Part shown: piece by piece, positions 1-5,567 of the stretch
Position numbering within the stretch: the first letter of the stretch is position 1
Layout of the letters: every line of letters starts with the position of its first letter
Assembly: GCA_020054055.1 (NCBI GenBank)
Contig: JAGVLZ010000101.1
Coordinates: forward strand, 1-12,019
DNA: 12,019 bases
DNA from: Phycisphaerales bacterium
GTDB lineage: Bacteria > Planctomycetota > Phycisphaerae > Phycisphaerales > UBA1924
Reading direction: 5' to 3'
Program-made: the position numbers and the translations under genes
The notes under the pieces: generated by a model
What the model was told of the DNA's origin: nothing
The model's input: only the letters and a program-made list of their open reading frames with translations
Database searches by the model: none

Positions 1-1
1 C

Positions 2-70
2 CTCACCATCCTCAACACCATCCTCGCCACAGGAAAAACATGGAACCCGAAACTCGTCAAACAACCTTGA
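2..70 (+). CDS. C-terminal end of a probable IS110-family transposase (partial)
   Basis: Only the last 22 codons before a TGA stop (68-70) are inside the window; the gene enters from the left edge. The residues begin LTILNTIL and continue with TGKTWNP. A tail of the form (R)KLLTILNxML...W(N/Q)P is what I remember for transposases of the IS110 family, which use a DEDD plus Ser recombinase and a bridge RNA. The catalytic domains are off-window, so this rests on one short tail motif. The reading frame is open from base 2 and the stop precedes a strong hairpin at 71-99. Another protein ending this way cannot be excluded. If the call is right, the right end of the insertion lies somewhere between the stop and the aldehyde dehydrogenase stop at 102. 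Confidence 0.45.
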   Translation, partial: LTILNTILATGKTWNPKLVKQP

Positions 71-99
71 CATTCAACACAGCCGCTCTGTGGTGAATG
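71..99. terminator. Hairpin between two convergent genes, candidate bidirectional terminator
   Basis: The arms CATTCAACACAG (71-82) and CTGTGGTGAATG (88-99) pair over 12 positions with one mismatch, around the 5-base loop CCGCT. The hairpin fills the gap between the plus-strand stop at 68-70 and the minus-strand aldehyde dehydrogenase stop at 102-104. That position fits a terminator serving both genes. There is no clear T-run on either side, so Rho-independent action is uncertain. It could instead be part of the right end of the insertion sequence on the left. Confidence 0.5.
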
Positions 100-101
100 A
101 T

Positions 102-1568
102 CTAGTTTGGGTATCGAATGCACACATTCTTCGCTTCGGTGAAGAACCTCATCGCTTCTTCGCCTCCCTCGCGGCCTATGCCCGATTGCTTCACGCCGCC
201 GAAGGGGACGCGCAGGTCGCGGACGAGCCAGCAGTTCACCCAGACCGTTCCCGCGTGAAGCCGCTCCGCAACGCGGTGGGCGCGGGAGATATCGCGCGTC
301 CAGAGGCTGGCGGAGAGGCCGTAGGCGGTGCCGTTGGCCATCGCGACCGCCTCGTCTTCTGAGTCGAAGGGGGTCACGGTGACGACCGGGCCGAAGATCT
401 CCTCCTGCTGCGTGCGGCAGGTGGGCGGCAACCCGGTGACGATCACCGGCGGTTGGAAGTACCCCCTGGCGCAACGAGCCGGCAGCGCCAGCGCGCGGTC
501 CCCGCCGGCGACAAACACCTTTCCGCCTTCCTGCTTCGCCAGTTCGATGTACGACTGAACCTTCGCGAGATGGGCCGCGGAGACGAGCGAGCCGAACTCG
601 GTCGATTCGTCGAGGGGATCGCCGATGTTCAGCGCCTGCACGGCGGCGGTGAAGCGCTTCAGGAACTCGTCGTGGATACGCCGCGCGACGAAGATGCGCG
701 AGCCGCAGAGGCAGACCTGACCCTGATTCGTGAACCCCGCGCGCACGGCCTGCGGCACAACTTCATCGAGATCGACATCATCGAAGATCAGGTTCGGGTT
801 CTTGCCGCCGAGTTCGAGGGAGAGCTTCTTGAGCATCGGTGCGGCGGTGCGCGCGAGGGCGGTGCCCGTCGCGGTGCCTCCCGTGAAGGAGATCGCCTTG
901 ACCGAGGGGTGGGCGACCAGCGCGGACCCCGCTTTCGAGCCGAGGCCCTGCACGATGTTCACCACGCCCGGCGGGACTCCCGCCTCGTTCAGCAGCGAGC
1001 CGAGCAGGTGAGCGGTCATCGGCGTGACCTCGCTCGGCTTGCAGACGCAGGTGTTCCCCGCGGCGATGGCGGGGGCGATCTTCCAACTCAGCAGGTACAG
1101 CGGCAGGTTCCACGGCGAAATCAGCCCCACCACTCCGATCGGCTGGCGGAGCGTGTAGTTCAGCGCTGCTGCTCCGGCAGGCAGATCGGTGCGATGCATC
1201 TCGGTTGATGCCTGCAGGATCGCGCCGGCGAAGAATCGGAAGTTCTCGGCGACGCGGGGGATATCCATCGTCCGCGCGAGTCGGATGGGCTTGCCGGTGT
1301 CAATCGATTCCGCTCGGGCGAGCGCCTCCAGGTCGCGCTCGATCAGTCCTGCAAGGCGCACGAGGATCTTCGATCGCTCCGCAGCGGGGGTGCGGCCCCA
1401 GACGGGGGATGCGGACTCCGCCGCGGCGACGGCGACGTTGATATCGCGCTCATCCGAATCCGCGAGGCGTGCGTAGACCTGCCCCGTCGCCGGCTCGAAG
1501 ACATCGAGCCATGCGGTCGATGCCGCTTCGACGAATCGTCCGGCGATGAAGTTGGTGATCTGTTGCAC
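102..1568 (-). CDS. NAD(P)-dependent aldehyde dehydrogenase, 2-hydroxymuconic / 2-aminomuconic semialdehyde type
   Basis: This is a full-length 488-residue soluble aldehyde dehydrogenase that oxidises an aldehyde to a carboxylate with NAD(P)+. Visible landmarks are the SPWNLP cofactor-site motif (N154), KPSE with K177, the FTGGTATG Rossmann turn (228-235), the general base E252 in LELGGKNP, and the nucleophile C286 in GQVCLCGS. EEIFGPV (389-395) and PFGGVKQSGIGREGG (455-469) follow. The NCWLVRDLRVPFGG block (445-458) is typical of the subfamily acting on 2-hydroxymuconic or 2-aminomuconic semialdehyde in meta-cleavage or kynurenine routes. The exact substrate is inferred. The start is GTG (1566-1568); a GGGAG at 1581-1585 lies 12 bases upstream within the previous gene. 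The upstream gene ends only 7 bases away, so the two are probably cotranscribed. Confidence 0.93.
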   Translation of the reverse strand: MQQITNFIAGRFVEAASTAWLDVFEPATGQVYARLADSDERDINVAVAAAESASPVWGRTPAAERSKILVRLAGLIERDLEALARAESIDTGKPIRLARTMDIPRVAENFRFFAGAILQASTEMHRTDLPAGAAALNYTLRQPIGVVGLISPWNLPLYLLSWKIAPAIAAGNTCVCKPSEVTPMTAHLLGSLLNEAGVPPGVVNIVQGLGSKAGSALVAHPSVKAISFTGGTATGTALARTAAPMLKKLSLELGGKNPNLIFDDVDLDEVVPQAVRAGFTNQGQVCLCGSRIFVARRIHDEFLKRFTAAVQALNIGDPLDESTEFGSLVSAAHLAKVQSYIELAKQEGGKVFVAGGDRALALPARCARGYFQPPVIVTGLPPTCRTQQEEIFGPVVTVTPFDSEDEAVAMANGTAYGLSASLWTRDISRAHRVAERLHAGTVWVNCWLVRDLRVPFGGVKQSGIGREGGEEAMRFFTEAKNVCIRYPN

Positions 1569-1575
1569 GCGCGAA

Positions 1576-2979
1576 CTAGGCTCCCATCGCGTGGATCTTC
1601 CGCGGGTCGGTCTTCGAGATGATCTCCGAGACTCCCTGCTGGTTGAACCCCTTGAAGCCGTCGTTTCGTTCGAGGTTTTCGAGGTGGGAGCCGATCGCGC
1701 CGTCCTGGCGGAAGATGCCCGCCATCTCCTGCGAGATCAGTTTCTGTAAGAGGAGGCGTTCGATCCGCGCTTCATCCACGGGCCAGCGCTCCCCCTCGGT
1801 GAAGGCCTGGCGCAGGTAGGGGAAGGTGGTGAAGGGGTTCATGGTCTTGATGCCGCCGGCGGACATCTGGTCGCGGAGGGAATACCAGTCGAAGACGCAT
1901 TCGAGGTGGTGCATGCCCGCCTGGAACATCGCCTCGCCGTGGAGGGCGCACCAGAGGCCGATGGTGCCGAGGTTGGCGCGCGGCGCGAGCAGGTTTTCGT
2001 GGGCGAAGTCGCCGATGATCTCGTCGGACGAGAGATCGACATCGGCGAAGACGACGTAGCCCGCGGTGCTCTGCTCCAGCACCTGCGCGCCCCAACCGGC
2101 CTCGACCCCCGCGTAGAAGCGCTCGCGGCAGTGGAAGCCGAGTTTCTCCAGCACCGCGATCATCCGCGTGAAGCAGTGGCGGCTGGAGCGGTAGGTGTGG
2201 TGGTCGTGGTTGGCCCAGCCGATGCCCAGACGATCCTGCCGCGCCTTCTGGAACTGCGCGGCGCGGTTGCGGCGCTGCCAGTACTCGCGCTCGGTCTCGA
2301 AGAAGAGGTCGCAGGCGAAGTCCGGGCCGAGGTCTTTCACCGCGGCGTCGGCGAGGGTCATCAGGTTCTCGAAGGCTTCCGCCTCGTTGTCGAAGTCGCG
2401 CCGGCGGCGGCGGAAGGTCTCGAAGTGTCGCATGGCGTTGAGCGAACGGGCCGGGTCGGAGGGTTCCGGCTCGTGGCCACGGTAGCCGCGACGCTCGATG
2501 GCCCAGAGTTCGGCCCCCTTCCCGGAGGCGAAGAGGATGCGGCGGAAGCGGCTGAAGGGGTCTCCCTCGATCACGCACGATGGGGGCAGGTTGTGCGTCG
2601 AGGCGAAGTCCGCCACCGACTCGACCTTCACCCCGATCTTCATCGAGGGGCCATCCACCAGAAGAACCTGCGGGAAAATCCCTCCCTTGTGTACATAGCA
2701 ATCGGGGGCGCCCGATTTCGTATCGAGCGTGAAGCCGACGCTCTGGATGCGCTCGACCTGCTGCGGGGACCGCGGCACGGCGATGAAGTCCACCACGTCG
2801 ATGAAACGGACGCCGGCTTCGTGCTTGAGGCGGTCGGCGAACTCGTCGGCGGCGGGGAGACGCGAGAGGAACTCCGCGACCATCGCGTTGACGAGTGAGT
2901 GGGCCTTGGGCTGCGGGGTCCAGTGGAACTTGGTCAGCGCGGCGGTGTCTTCGAGGGGGGGCACGGTGGGGCTCCTCAT
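1576..2979 (-). CDS. Conserved protein with vicinal-oxygen-chelate-like features, function unknown
   Basis: This 467-residue protein has no signal peptide or membrane helix. I do not recognise a named family. Two segments look like VOC (glyoxalase/extradiol dioxygenase fold) modules. One is residues 57-110: DFIAVP, then a helix and SVGFTLD, then GIFPQVLLV. The other is residues 254-315: GWANHDHHTYRSSR, a helix, LEKLGFHCRERF, then GWGAQVLE and VVFADVDL. The second has candidate metal ligands H258/H260/H261 and E302; a later cluster HGEAMFQAGMHHLE supplies H347, H357, H358 and E360. The first module has D64-F where a ligand His would be expected and may be degenerate. Length and layout recall 2-oxoadipate dioxygenase/decarboxylases (DUF1338, about 450-465 residues), but identity is not established. 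The aldehyde dehydrogenase follows after 7 bases, suggesting a shared catabolic step. The ATG at 2977-2979 has no clear Shine-Dalgarno. Confidence 0.85.
   Translation of the reverse strand: MRSPTVPPLEDTAALTKFHWTPQPKAHSLVNAMVAEFLSRLPAADEFADRLKHEAGVRFIDVVDFIAVPRSPQQVERIQSVGFTLDTKSGAPDCYVHKGGIFPQVLLVDGPSMKIGVKVESVADFASTHNLPPSCVIEGDPFSRFRRILFASGKGAELWAIERRGYRGHEPEPSDPARSLNAMRHFETFRRRRRDFDNEAEAFENLMTLADAAVKDLGPDFACDLFFETEREYWQRRNRAAQFQKARQDRLGIGWANHDHHTYRSSRHCFTRMIAVLEKLGFHCRERFYAGVEAGWGAQVLEQSTAGYVVFADVDLSSDEIIGDFAHENLLAPRANLGTIGLWCALHGEAMFQAGMHHLECVFDWYSLRDQMSAGGIKTMNPFTTFPYLRQAFTEGERWPVDEARIERLLLQKLISQEMAGIFRQDGAIGSHLENLERNDGFKGFNQQGVSEIISKTDPRKIHAMGA
1581..1585 (-). promoter_or_regulatory. Ribosome binding site supporting the GTG start of the aldehyde dehydrogenase
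   Basis: On the minus strand GGGAG lies 12 bases upstream of the GTG start, inside the last codons of the preceding gene. The spacing is somewhat long. It supports the GTG start and translational linkage of the two genes. Confidence 0.4.
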
Positions 2980-3023
2980 ATGTGGAGCGAGATTGTAGAG
3001 GAGGAGTGGGCGGGGGCGGGGTG

Positions 3024-3065
3024 AAGGCGTAAGGCGGAGGGCGGAAGGCGTAGAGCGGAAGGGTT
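3024..3065. repeat. Heptamer tandem array, consensus AAGGCGG
   Basis: Reading from 3024 in steps of seven gives AAGGCGT, AAGGCGG, AGGGCGG, AAGGCGT, AGAGCGG and AAGGGTT. Six units keep exact register with few substitutions. The same heptamer consensus returns at 3211-3224 and at 8073-8135. Confidence 0.75.
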
Positions 3066-3110
3066 TGCGCGCGGATGGTGCATTTGGAGCGTGCGGCGGG
3101 GGGTTGAGTG

Positions 3111-3180
3111 TGATCGGGTTTGTTCGGGCTTGCGCGGGTTTGAGCGGCTGTGCGCGCTTCTGCGCGCGTTGGCGCGGGTG
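3111..3180. repeat. Decamer tandem array, consensus TGNNCGGGTT
   Basis: Seven consecutive 10-base units run without gaps: TGATCGGGTT, TGTTCGGGCT, TGCGCGGGTT, TGAGCGGCTG, TGCGCGCTTC, TGCGCGCGTT, GGCGCGGGTG. TG at positions 1-2 and CG at 5-6 are nearly invariant. A period of ten is close to one helical turn, so the TG steps would all fall on one face. It is not a CRISPR array, because there are no spacers. Confidence 0.7.
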
Positions 3181-3196
3181 TGGAGGGGATTGGGAG

Positions 3197-3258
3197 ACAG
3201 GCGGAGGGGGAAGGCGGAAAGCGTAGTGAGAGGATTTCAGATTTCAGATTTCAGATTT
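3197..3258. repeat. Composite heptamer array ending in three ATTTCAG units
   Basis: The first part includes AAGGCGG (3211-3217) and AAAGCGT (3218-3224), matching the heptamer consensus seen elsewhere in the window. The second part is three perfect copies of ATTTCAG (3234-3254) followed by a partial copy. The two halves differ in composition but share the period of seven. Confidence 0.7.
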
Positions 3259-3348
3259 GAATCGGTGTGAGTTGGCGACGGCGAGAGTGATAGCGGTCGG
3301 CCGCGCGTTGTGATGGGCGCAGCGTGTCGTACCCAGACTGTTTGTTGT

Positions 3349-3385
3349 GGGTGCCACGGCTTGTCCCGAAGGGCAAGCCGTGCGG
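3349..3385 (+). repeat. Left REP hairpin
   Basis: After the foot GGGTGC, arms CACGGCTTGTCC and GGGCAAGCCGTG form a 12-bp stem with one G-T wobble around the tetraloop CGAA. The stem lies 14 bases beyond the stop of the RAYT gene and may double as its terminator. It matches the right copy at all positions except one loop base. Confidence 0.8.
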
Positions 3386-3398
3386 GCGTCGCGCACGT

Positions 3399-3977
3399 TC
3401 AATCTCGCGAGGGCTGCTGGTATCCAACGAGAGAAATGTGATCGATCCGCGGGCCGATATACGGCATCTTTTTGTACGCGGAGGCGGACGACCACCTCCA
3501 ATCCTCAGCGCGTTCGACAAGCCCCGCGACAACCGGATTGTTGTGGATGCACCGGACTTTTTCTTGAAGTTCATCGGCGCTTGTCTCATTTCGGTCGTAC
3601 CCACCGCCCTGCTGCCAGAAGTGATGCCCTCCCGCCTTGTCGAGAAGACGTGACAGGATGGGGGCGTCGAGTTGTCGCCAGCGGTCGAGAACAATCGTGG
3701 CGAACCGACGCTTGAGCGCCGAGAGCATCATGGGAACCGTGGTTGTCGGGATGTCCGGAACGATCAAGACATGAACATGCGTCGGCATGACCACCCACGC
3801 CAACAACCAGAACGAATGAGTCCGTTTGACCAGCCTGAGCTGATCGACGAATGCGTCCTTGATCGCGTCGTTCTGGAAGAGCGGCAGCCGCTGAGAGCAC
3901 GAGCAGGTGAGGTAACGCGCCTCGCGGGGATTCTCTCGACGTTTGAGGTGCTTGCGTTGCTTGTCCACGGATTCCAT
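3399..3977 (-). CDS. REP-associated tyrosine transposase (RAYT, Y1/HUH family) with Cys at the catalytic Tyr position
   Basis: This protein of about 192 residues belongs to the Y1_Tnp family, which nicks and joins single-stranded REP hairpins. Family marks are RYLTCSC near the N terminus, the HUH metal motif in MPTHVHVLI (H67, H69), GHHFWQQGGGYDRN (about 117-130) and CIHNNPVVAGLVERAEDWRWSSA (143-165). Members normally read YIHxNPV, and E. coli YafM has its nucleophile Tyr115 at that position. Here the codon at 3549-3551 is TGC (Cys143), one base from TAC. The protein may be inactive unless another Tyr, such as Y127, serves. I chose the ATG at 3975-3977; an in-frame GTG at 4014-4016 would give 205 residues but lies inside the REP hairpin. 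Confidence 0.9.
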   Translation of the reverse strand: MESVDKQRKHLKRRENPREARYLTCSCSQRLPLFQNDAIKDAFVDQLRLVKRTHSFWLLAWVVMPTHVHVLIVPDIPTTTVPMMLSALKRRFATIVLDRWRQLDAPILSRLLDKAGGHHFWQQGGGYDRNETSADELQEKVRCIHNNPVVAGLVERAEDWRWSSASAYKKMPYIGPRIDHISLVGYQQPSRD

Positions 3978-4010
3978 GCCGCCGAACAGAGTAATGGCGC
4001 ATATGTCAGT

Positions 4011-4047
4011 CCGCACGGCTTGCCCTTCTGGACAAGCCGTGGCACCC
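4011..4047 (-). repeat. Right REP hairpin (inverted copy)
   Basis: This is the reverse complement of the left copy with one change, which makes the loop AGAA instead of CGAA. The 12-bp stem is unchanged. It sits between the stop of the membrane-protein gene (4059-4061) and the RAYT gene, so it may also act as a terminator or mRNA 3' end stabiliser for the former. Confidence 0.8.
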
Positions 4048-4058
4048 CGGCGGGTAGT

Positions 4059-5015
4059 TCACCCTGCCCGTACCCCGCGGTTGGCGCGGTCGCGGAGCAT
4101 GGGCATGAGTTCGCGGACTTCCTGGGCCATGCGCGTGTTCGGGAACTGGGTGACGATCTGGTCGCCGACGATGAGCGCGTCGTCCCACTGGTGGTCCTGC
4201 ACGGCGAGTTTGAAGCGGACGCCGAGGTTCTCGCGGAGTTTGCCGATGACTCCCCGCGCGACTTCCTGGAAGGGGGCGGCCTCGCCGGGGCTGAGGTAGG
4301 TGTCGAGTTCTTTCAGCAGGTCCATCGCTTCATCGACGCGGCCGCTGTCGGCGGTGAGGAGGAAGCGGCGCTCGAGTTCGCGGCGGTAGTTGGCGCGTTC
4401 CTGATCGACGCGCTGGCGGAGCCCCTCGGAACGGTGCGAATCGGGGAAGAGGCGCTGGATGCGGGCCGCTTCGCCGTAGGCCTCGGTCCACTGGCGGCGA
4501 CGGATCAACTCTTCCAGGCCCGCGAGAGCCTCGACGACGCGGCGGTCGAGGGTCTGGGCGCGGGCGCGCTCGATGCGCGTGCGGAACTCTTCGGCGTCGG
4601 CGCGGTAGCCGAAACGCTCCGCGAGTTCCTTCACGAGAACCATCGCGGCATCCCAGTCTTCATCGAAGATGTCCTGCTCGATCGCGCGGCGGAGGAGTTC
4701 GCGCTCGCGCTTGCGGTGGAGGACCCCCTTAGCGCCTTCGGAGAGACTTCCTTCTTCGGTCTGGCGTTTCACGGCGTCGATGAGTTCGCGCATCGCGTAG
4801 TCCTGCGATGAGCCGCCCCCCGATTCGCCGATGCGCCACGCGACCATCATCGAGATGGGGGTCATCAGCGCGATGAGGCCGACGGCGGACATGGCCCACA
4901 GCGGCGGGACCGTCTGGCGGAGCGCGACCATCAGCGCCACGATGACGAGCGCGAGGAACCAGAGCGTGACGCCGAAGAAGAGGAGGTTGGATCGAGGATT
5001 GGAAGGCCCGGGCAT
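4059..5015 (-). CDS. Membrane-anchored protein with TPR-like helical repeats, function unknown
   Basis: This is a 318-residue protein. Two hydrophobic helices (about 11-32 and 38-60) form an N-terminal hairpin anchor. A Gly/Ser-rich hinge (about 64-70) leads to a long, charged, helical domain, probably cytoplasmic. Four spaced segments resemble TPR helix pairs: DWDAAMVLVKEL (120-131), QWTEAYGEAARI (175-186), RVDEAMDLLKEL (226-237) and QWDDALIVGDQI (276-287). Two of them run into FP turns. This suggests a protein-protein scaffold; no enzymatic motif is visible. The start is ATG (5013-5015), because AAGGA (5023-5027) precedes it by 7 bases; an upstream in-frame GTG (5034-5036) lies inside a hairpin. 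The cupin gene lies 65 bases upstream on the same strand. I do not recognise a named family. Confidence 0.85.
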   Translation of the reverse strand: MPGPSNPRSNLLFFGVTLWFLALVIVALMVALRQTVPPLWAMSAVGLIALMTPISMMVAWRIGESGGGSSQDYAMRELIDAVKRQTEEGSLSEGAKGVLHRKRERELLRRAIEQDIFDEDWDAAMVLVKELAERFGYRADAEEFRTRIERARAQTLDRRVVEALAGLEELIRRRQWTEAYGEAARIQRLFPDSHRSEGLRQRVDQERANYRRELERRFLLTADSGRVDEAMDLLKELDTYLSPGEAAPFQEVARGVIGKLRENLGVRFKLAVQDHQWDDALIVGDQIVTQFPNTRMAQEVRELMPMLRDRANRGVRAG

Positions 5016-5022
5016 TGTGTGG

Positions 5023-5027
5023 TCCTT
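5023..5027 (-). promoter_or_regulatory. Shine-Dalgarno AAGGA fixing the start of the membrane-protein gene
   Basis: AAGGA on the minus strand lies 7 bases upstream of the ATG at 5013-5015 and 3 bases downstream of the hairpin at 5031-5074. It selects this ATG over the GTG at 5034-5036. Confidence 0.6.
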
Positions 5028-5030
5028 GGG

Positions 5031-5074
5031 TACCACGGGATTCGGGCGAAGGCGCCCTCATCCCGAGCGTGGTA
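5031..5074 (-). promoter_or_regulatory. Imperfect long hairpin between cupin and membrane-protein genes
   Basis: Arms TACCACG (5031-5037) and CGTGGTA (5068-5074) pair perfectly. Inside, GGAT pairs with ATCC and GGGCG with CGCCC around the tetraloop AAGG, with a small TC/TC internal loop and a 4-base bulge. It occupies most of the 65-base gap, starting 6 bases after the cupin stop and ending 3 bases before the AAGGA site. It could be an attenuator, a processing site or a diverged REP-like hairpin. There is no T-run. Confidence 0.5.
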
Positions 5075-5080
5075 AGGGAT

Positions 5081-5446
5081 TCAGGAACCGGGGGTTGGGT
5101 CGCCGCAGTTTCGGGACATAGGAACCAGGCAGAGGAACTTCATCCCCGCGCTGCCGGCGCGGAACTGGTGCTCGTGGTCGGCGGGGACGTAGACGACGTC
5201 TCCCTTGCGGAGCGGCCGGTAGGCGCCTTCGAGGAGGACCTCGCCGGCGCCATCGACGATGTAGACCTCGTGCTCGTAGTCGTGCTGGTGCTTGGGTGAG
5301 TGGCCGCCGGGCTCGACATCGAAGGAGCGGAGAGCGAAGTTCGGGGCGCCGTCTTCGCGTCCGACCATGACCGCCATGGCAATGCCCTTGACGCCGTCCA
5401 TCTGGACGGGCTTGCGGGGCGCTTCGGCGATGTTGCGGATGAGCAT
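5081..5446 (-). CDS. Single-domain cupin protein
   Basis: This 121-residue protein is one conserved beta-barrel cupin domain. The first cupin motif is GGHSPKHQHDYEHEVYIVDG (47-66), with likely metal ligands H53, H55 and E60. The second is GDVVYVPADHEHQF (82-95), with H93 as fourth ligand. FLCLVP (105-110) forms the last strand. Such stand-alone cupins bind a divalent metal and may act as small dioxygenases, isomerases or sensors; the substrate cannot be told from sequence. I chose the ATG at 5444-5446 because the protein then starts just before the domain. The longer frame reaching 5569 would translate the heptamer repeat array as PEPRTLNPEPKP and is not credible. No clear Shine-Dalgarno is visible. 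The next gene on this strand is the membrane-anchored TPR-like protein. Confidence 0.88.
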   Translation of the reverse strand: MLIRNIAEAPRKPVQMDGVKGIAMAVMVGREDGAPNFALRSFDVEPGGHSPKHQHDYEHEVYIVDGAGEVLLEGAYRPLRKGDVVYVPADHEHQFRAGSAGMKFLCLVPMSRNCGDPTPGS

Positions 5447-5451
5447 GGGGT

Positions 5452-5493
5452 GGGGTTTGGGTTCGGGGTTCAGGGTACGGGGTTCGGGGTGGT
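5452..5493. repeat. Heptamer tandem array GGGTTCR, also a G-quadruplex motif
   Basis: In steps of seven from 5452 the plus strand reads GGGGTTT, GGGTTCG, GGGTTCA, GGGTACG, GGGTTCG and GGGTGGT. The G-runs of three or four are separated by loops of three or four bases, which satisfies the usual four-run quadruplex pattern. It sits 6 bases upstream of the cupin start, in the divergent gap between the cupin and MBL genes. Confidence 0.75.
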
Positions 5494-5507
5494 GCCAGTG
5501 GCGATCA

Positions 5508-5516
5508 ACTTTAGCA
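5508..5516 (-). promoter_or_regulatory. Candidate extended -10 promoter for the cupin gene
   Basis: On the minus strand TGCTAAAGT has the TGn extension followed by TAAAGT, a fair match to TATAAT. No good -35 box is visible. Transcription starting about 7 bases downstream would place the heptamer array in the cupin mRNA leader. Confidence 0.28.
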
Positions 5517-5553
5517 CCCGCTTGGAACAGACGGGTGGCGGGGCTGCGCGGGC

Positions 5554-5559
5554 TATAGT
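5554..5559 (+). promoter_or_regulatory. Candidate -10 box for a near-leaderless MBL-hydrolase transcript
   Basis: TATAGT ends 8 bases before the ATG at 5568. No Shine-Dalgarno precedes that ATG and no clear -35 is seen. A start point at normal distance from the box would fall almost on the ATG, so the mRNA could be leaderless. Confidence 0.3.
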
Positions 5560-5567
5560 GGGCGTGC

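Larger units (their letters stand above)
2980..3348. other. Gene-free region made mostly of short tandem repeats
   Basis: No credible gene occurs between the start of the 467-residue gene and the left REP hairpin. Reading frames here are short shadows. The region is strongly G-rich on the plus strand. It holds a heptamer array (3024-3065), a decamer array (3111-3180) and a second composite heptamer array ending in three ATTTCAG units (3197-3258). Bases 3066-3110 and 3259-3348 show nothing I can assign. The promoter of the minus-strand operon should lie near 2990-3030, but I see no convincing -35/-10 pair; TACAAT (minus strand, 2992-2997) is only an isolated -10-like hexamer. Confidence 0.7.
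3349..4047. mobile_element. REP/RAYT element: transposase gene between inverted REP hairpins
   Basis: A 37-base hairpin sequence at 3349-3385 recurs at 4011-4047 in inverted orientation with one mismatch, which falls in the loop. Between them lies a single gene for a Y1/HUH transposase of the REP-associated type. Known RAYTs are single-copy genes flanked by the palindromes they act on, and this arrangement matches. I see no target-site duplication, as expected for this class. The right copy ends 11 bases from the stop of the upstream membrane-protein gene (4059-4061). The gene is less GC-rich than its neighbours (about 56% by hand count over 3541-3660). Confidence 0.75.

Noticed and set aside
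453..1208. Long plus-strand frame of 251 codons opposite the aldehyde dehydrogenase
   Set aside because: It is rich in Arg, Gly and Ala with no domain pattern, and lies fully antisense to a gene with a complete catalytic set. Such frames are expected in GC-rich DNA.
1906..2898. Plus-strand frame of 330 codons opposite the 467-residue gene
   Set aside because: Its composition is dominated by Glu, Val, Ala and Gly, as expected for an antisense shadow. The minus-strand frame has conserved-looking motifs and couples to the next gene.
3111..3258. CRISPR-like array
   Set aside because: Units are 7 or 10 bases with no spacers, and no cas gene is present.
4014..4016. GTG start that would lengthen the RAYT to 205 residues
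   Set aside because: It lies inside the REP hairpin, has no Shine-Dalgarno, and an ATG (3975-3977) downstream gives the usual family length.
3672..4811. Plus-strand frame of 379 codons across the RAYT and membrane-protein genes
   Set aside because: It runs through a REP hairpin and is antisense to two unrelated genes, so it cannot be one protein.
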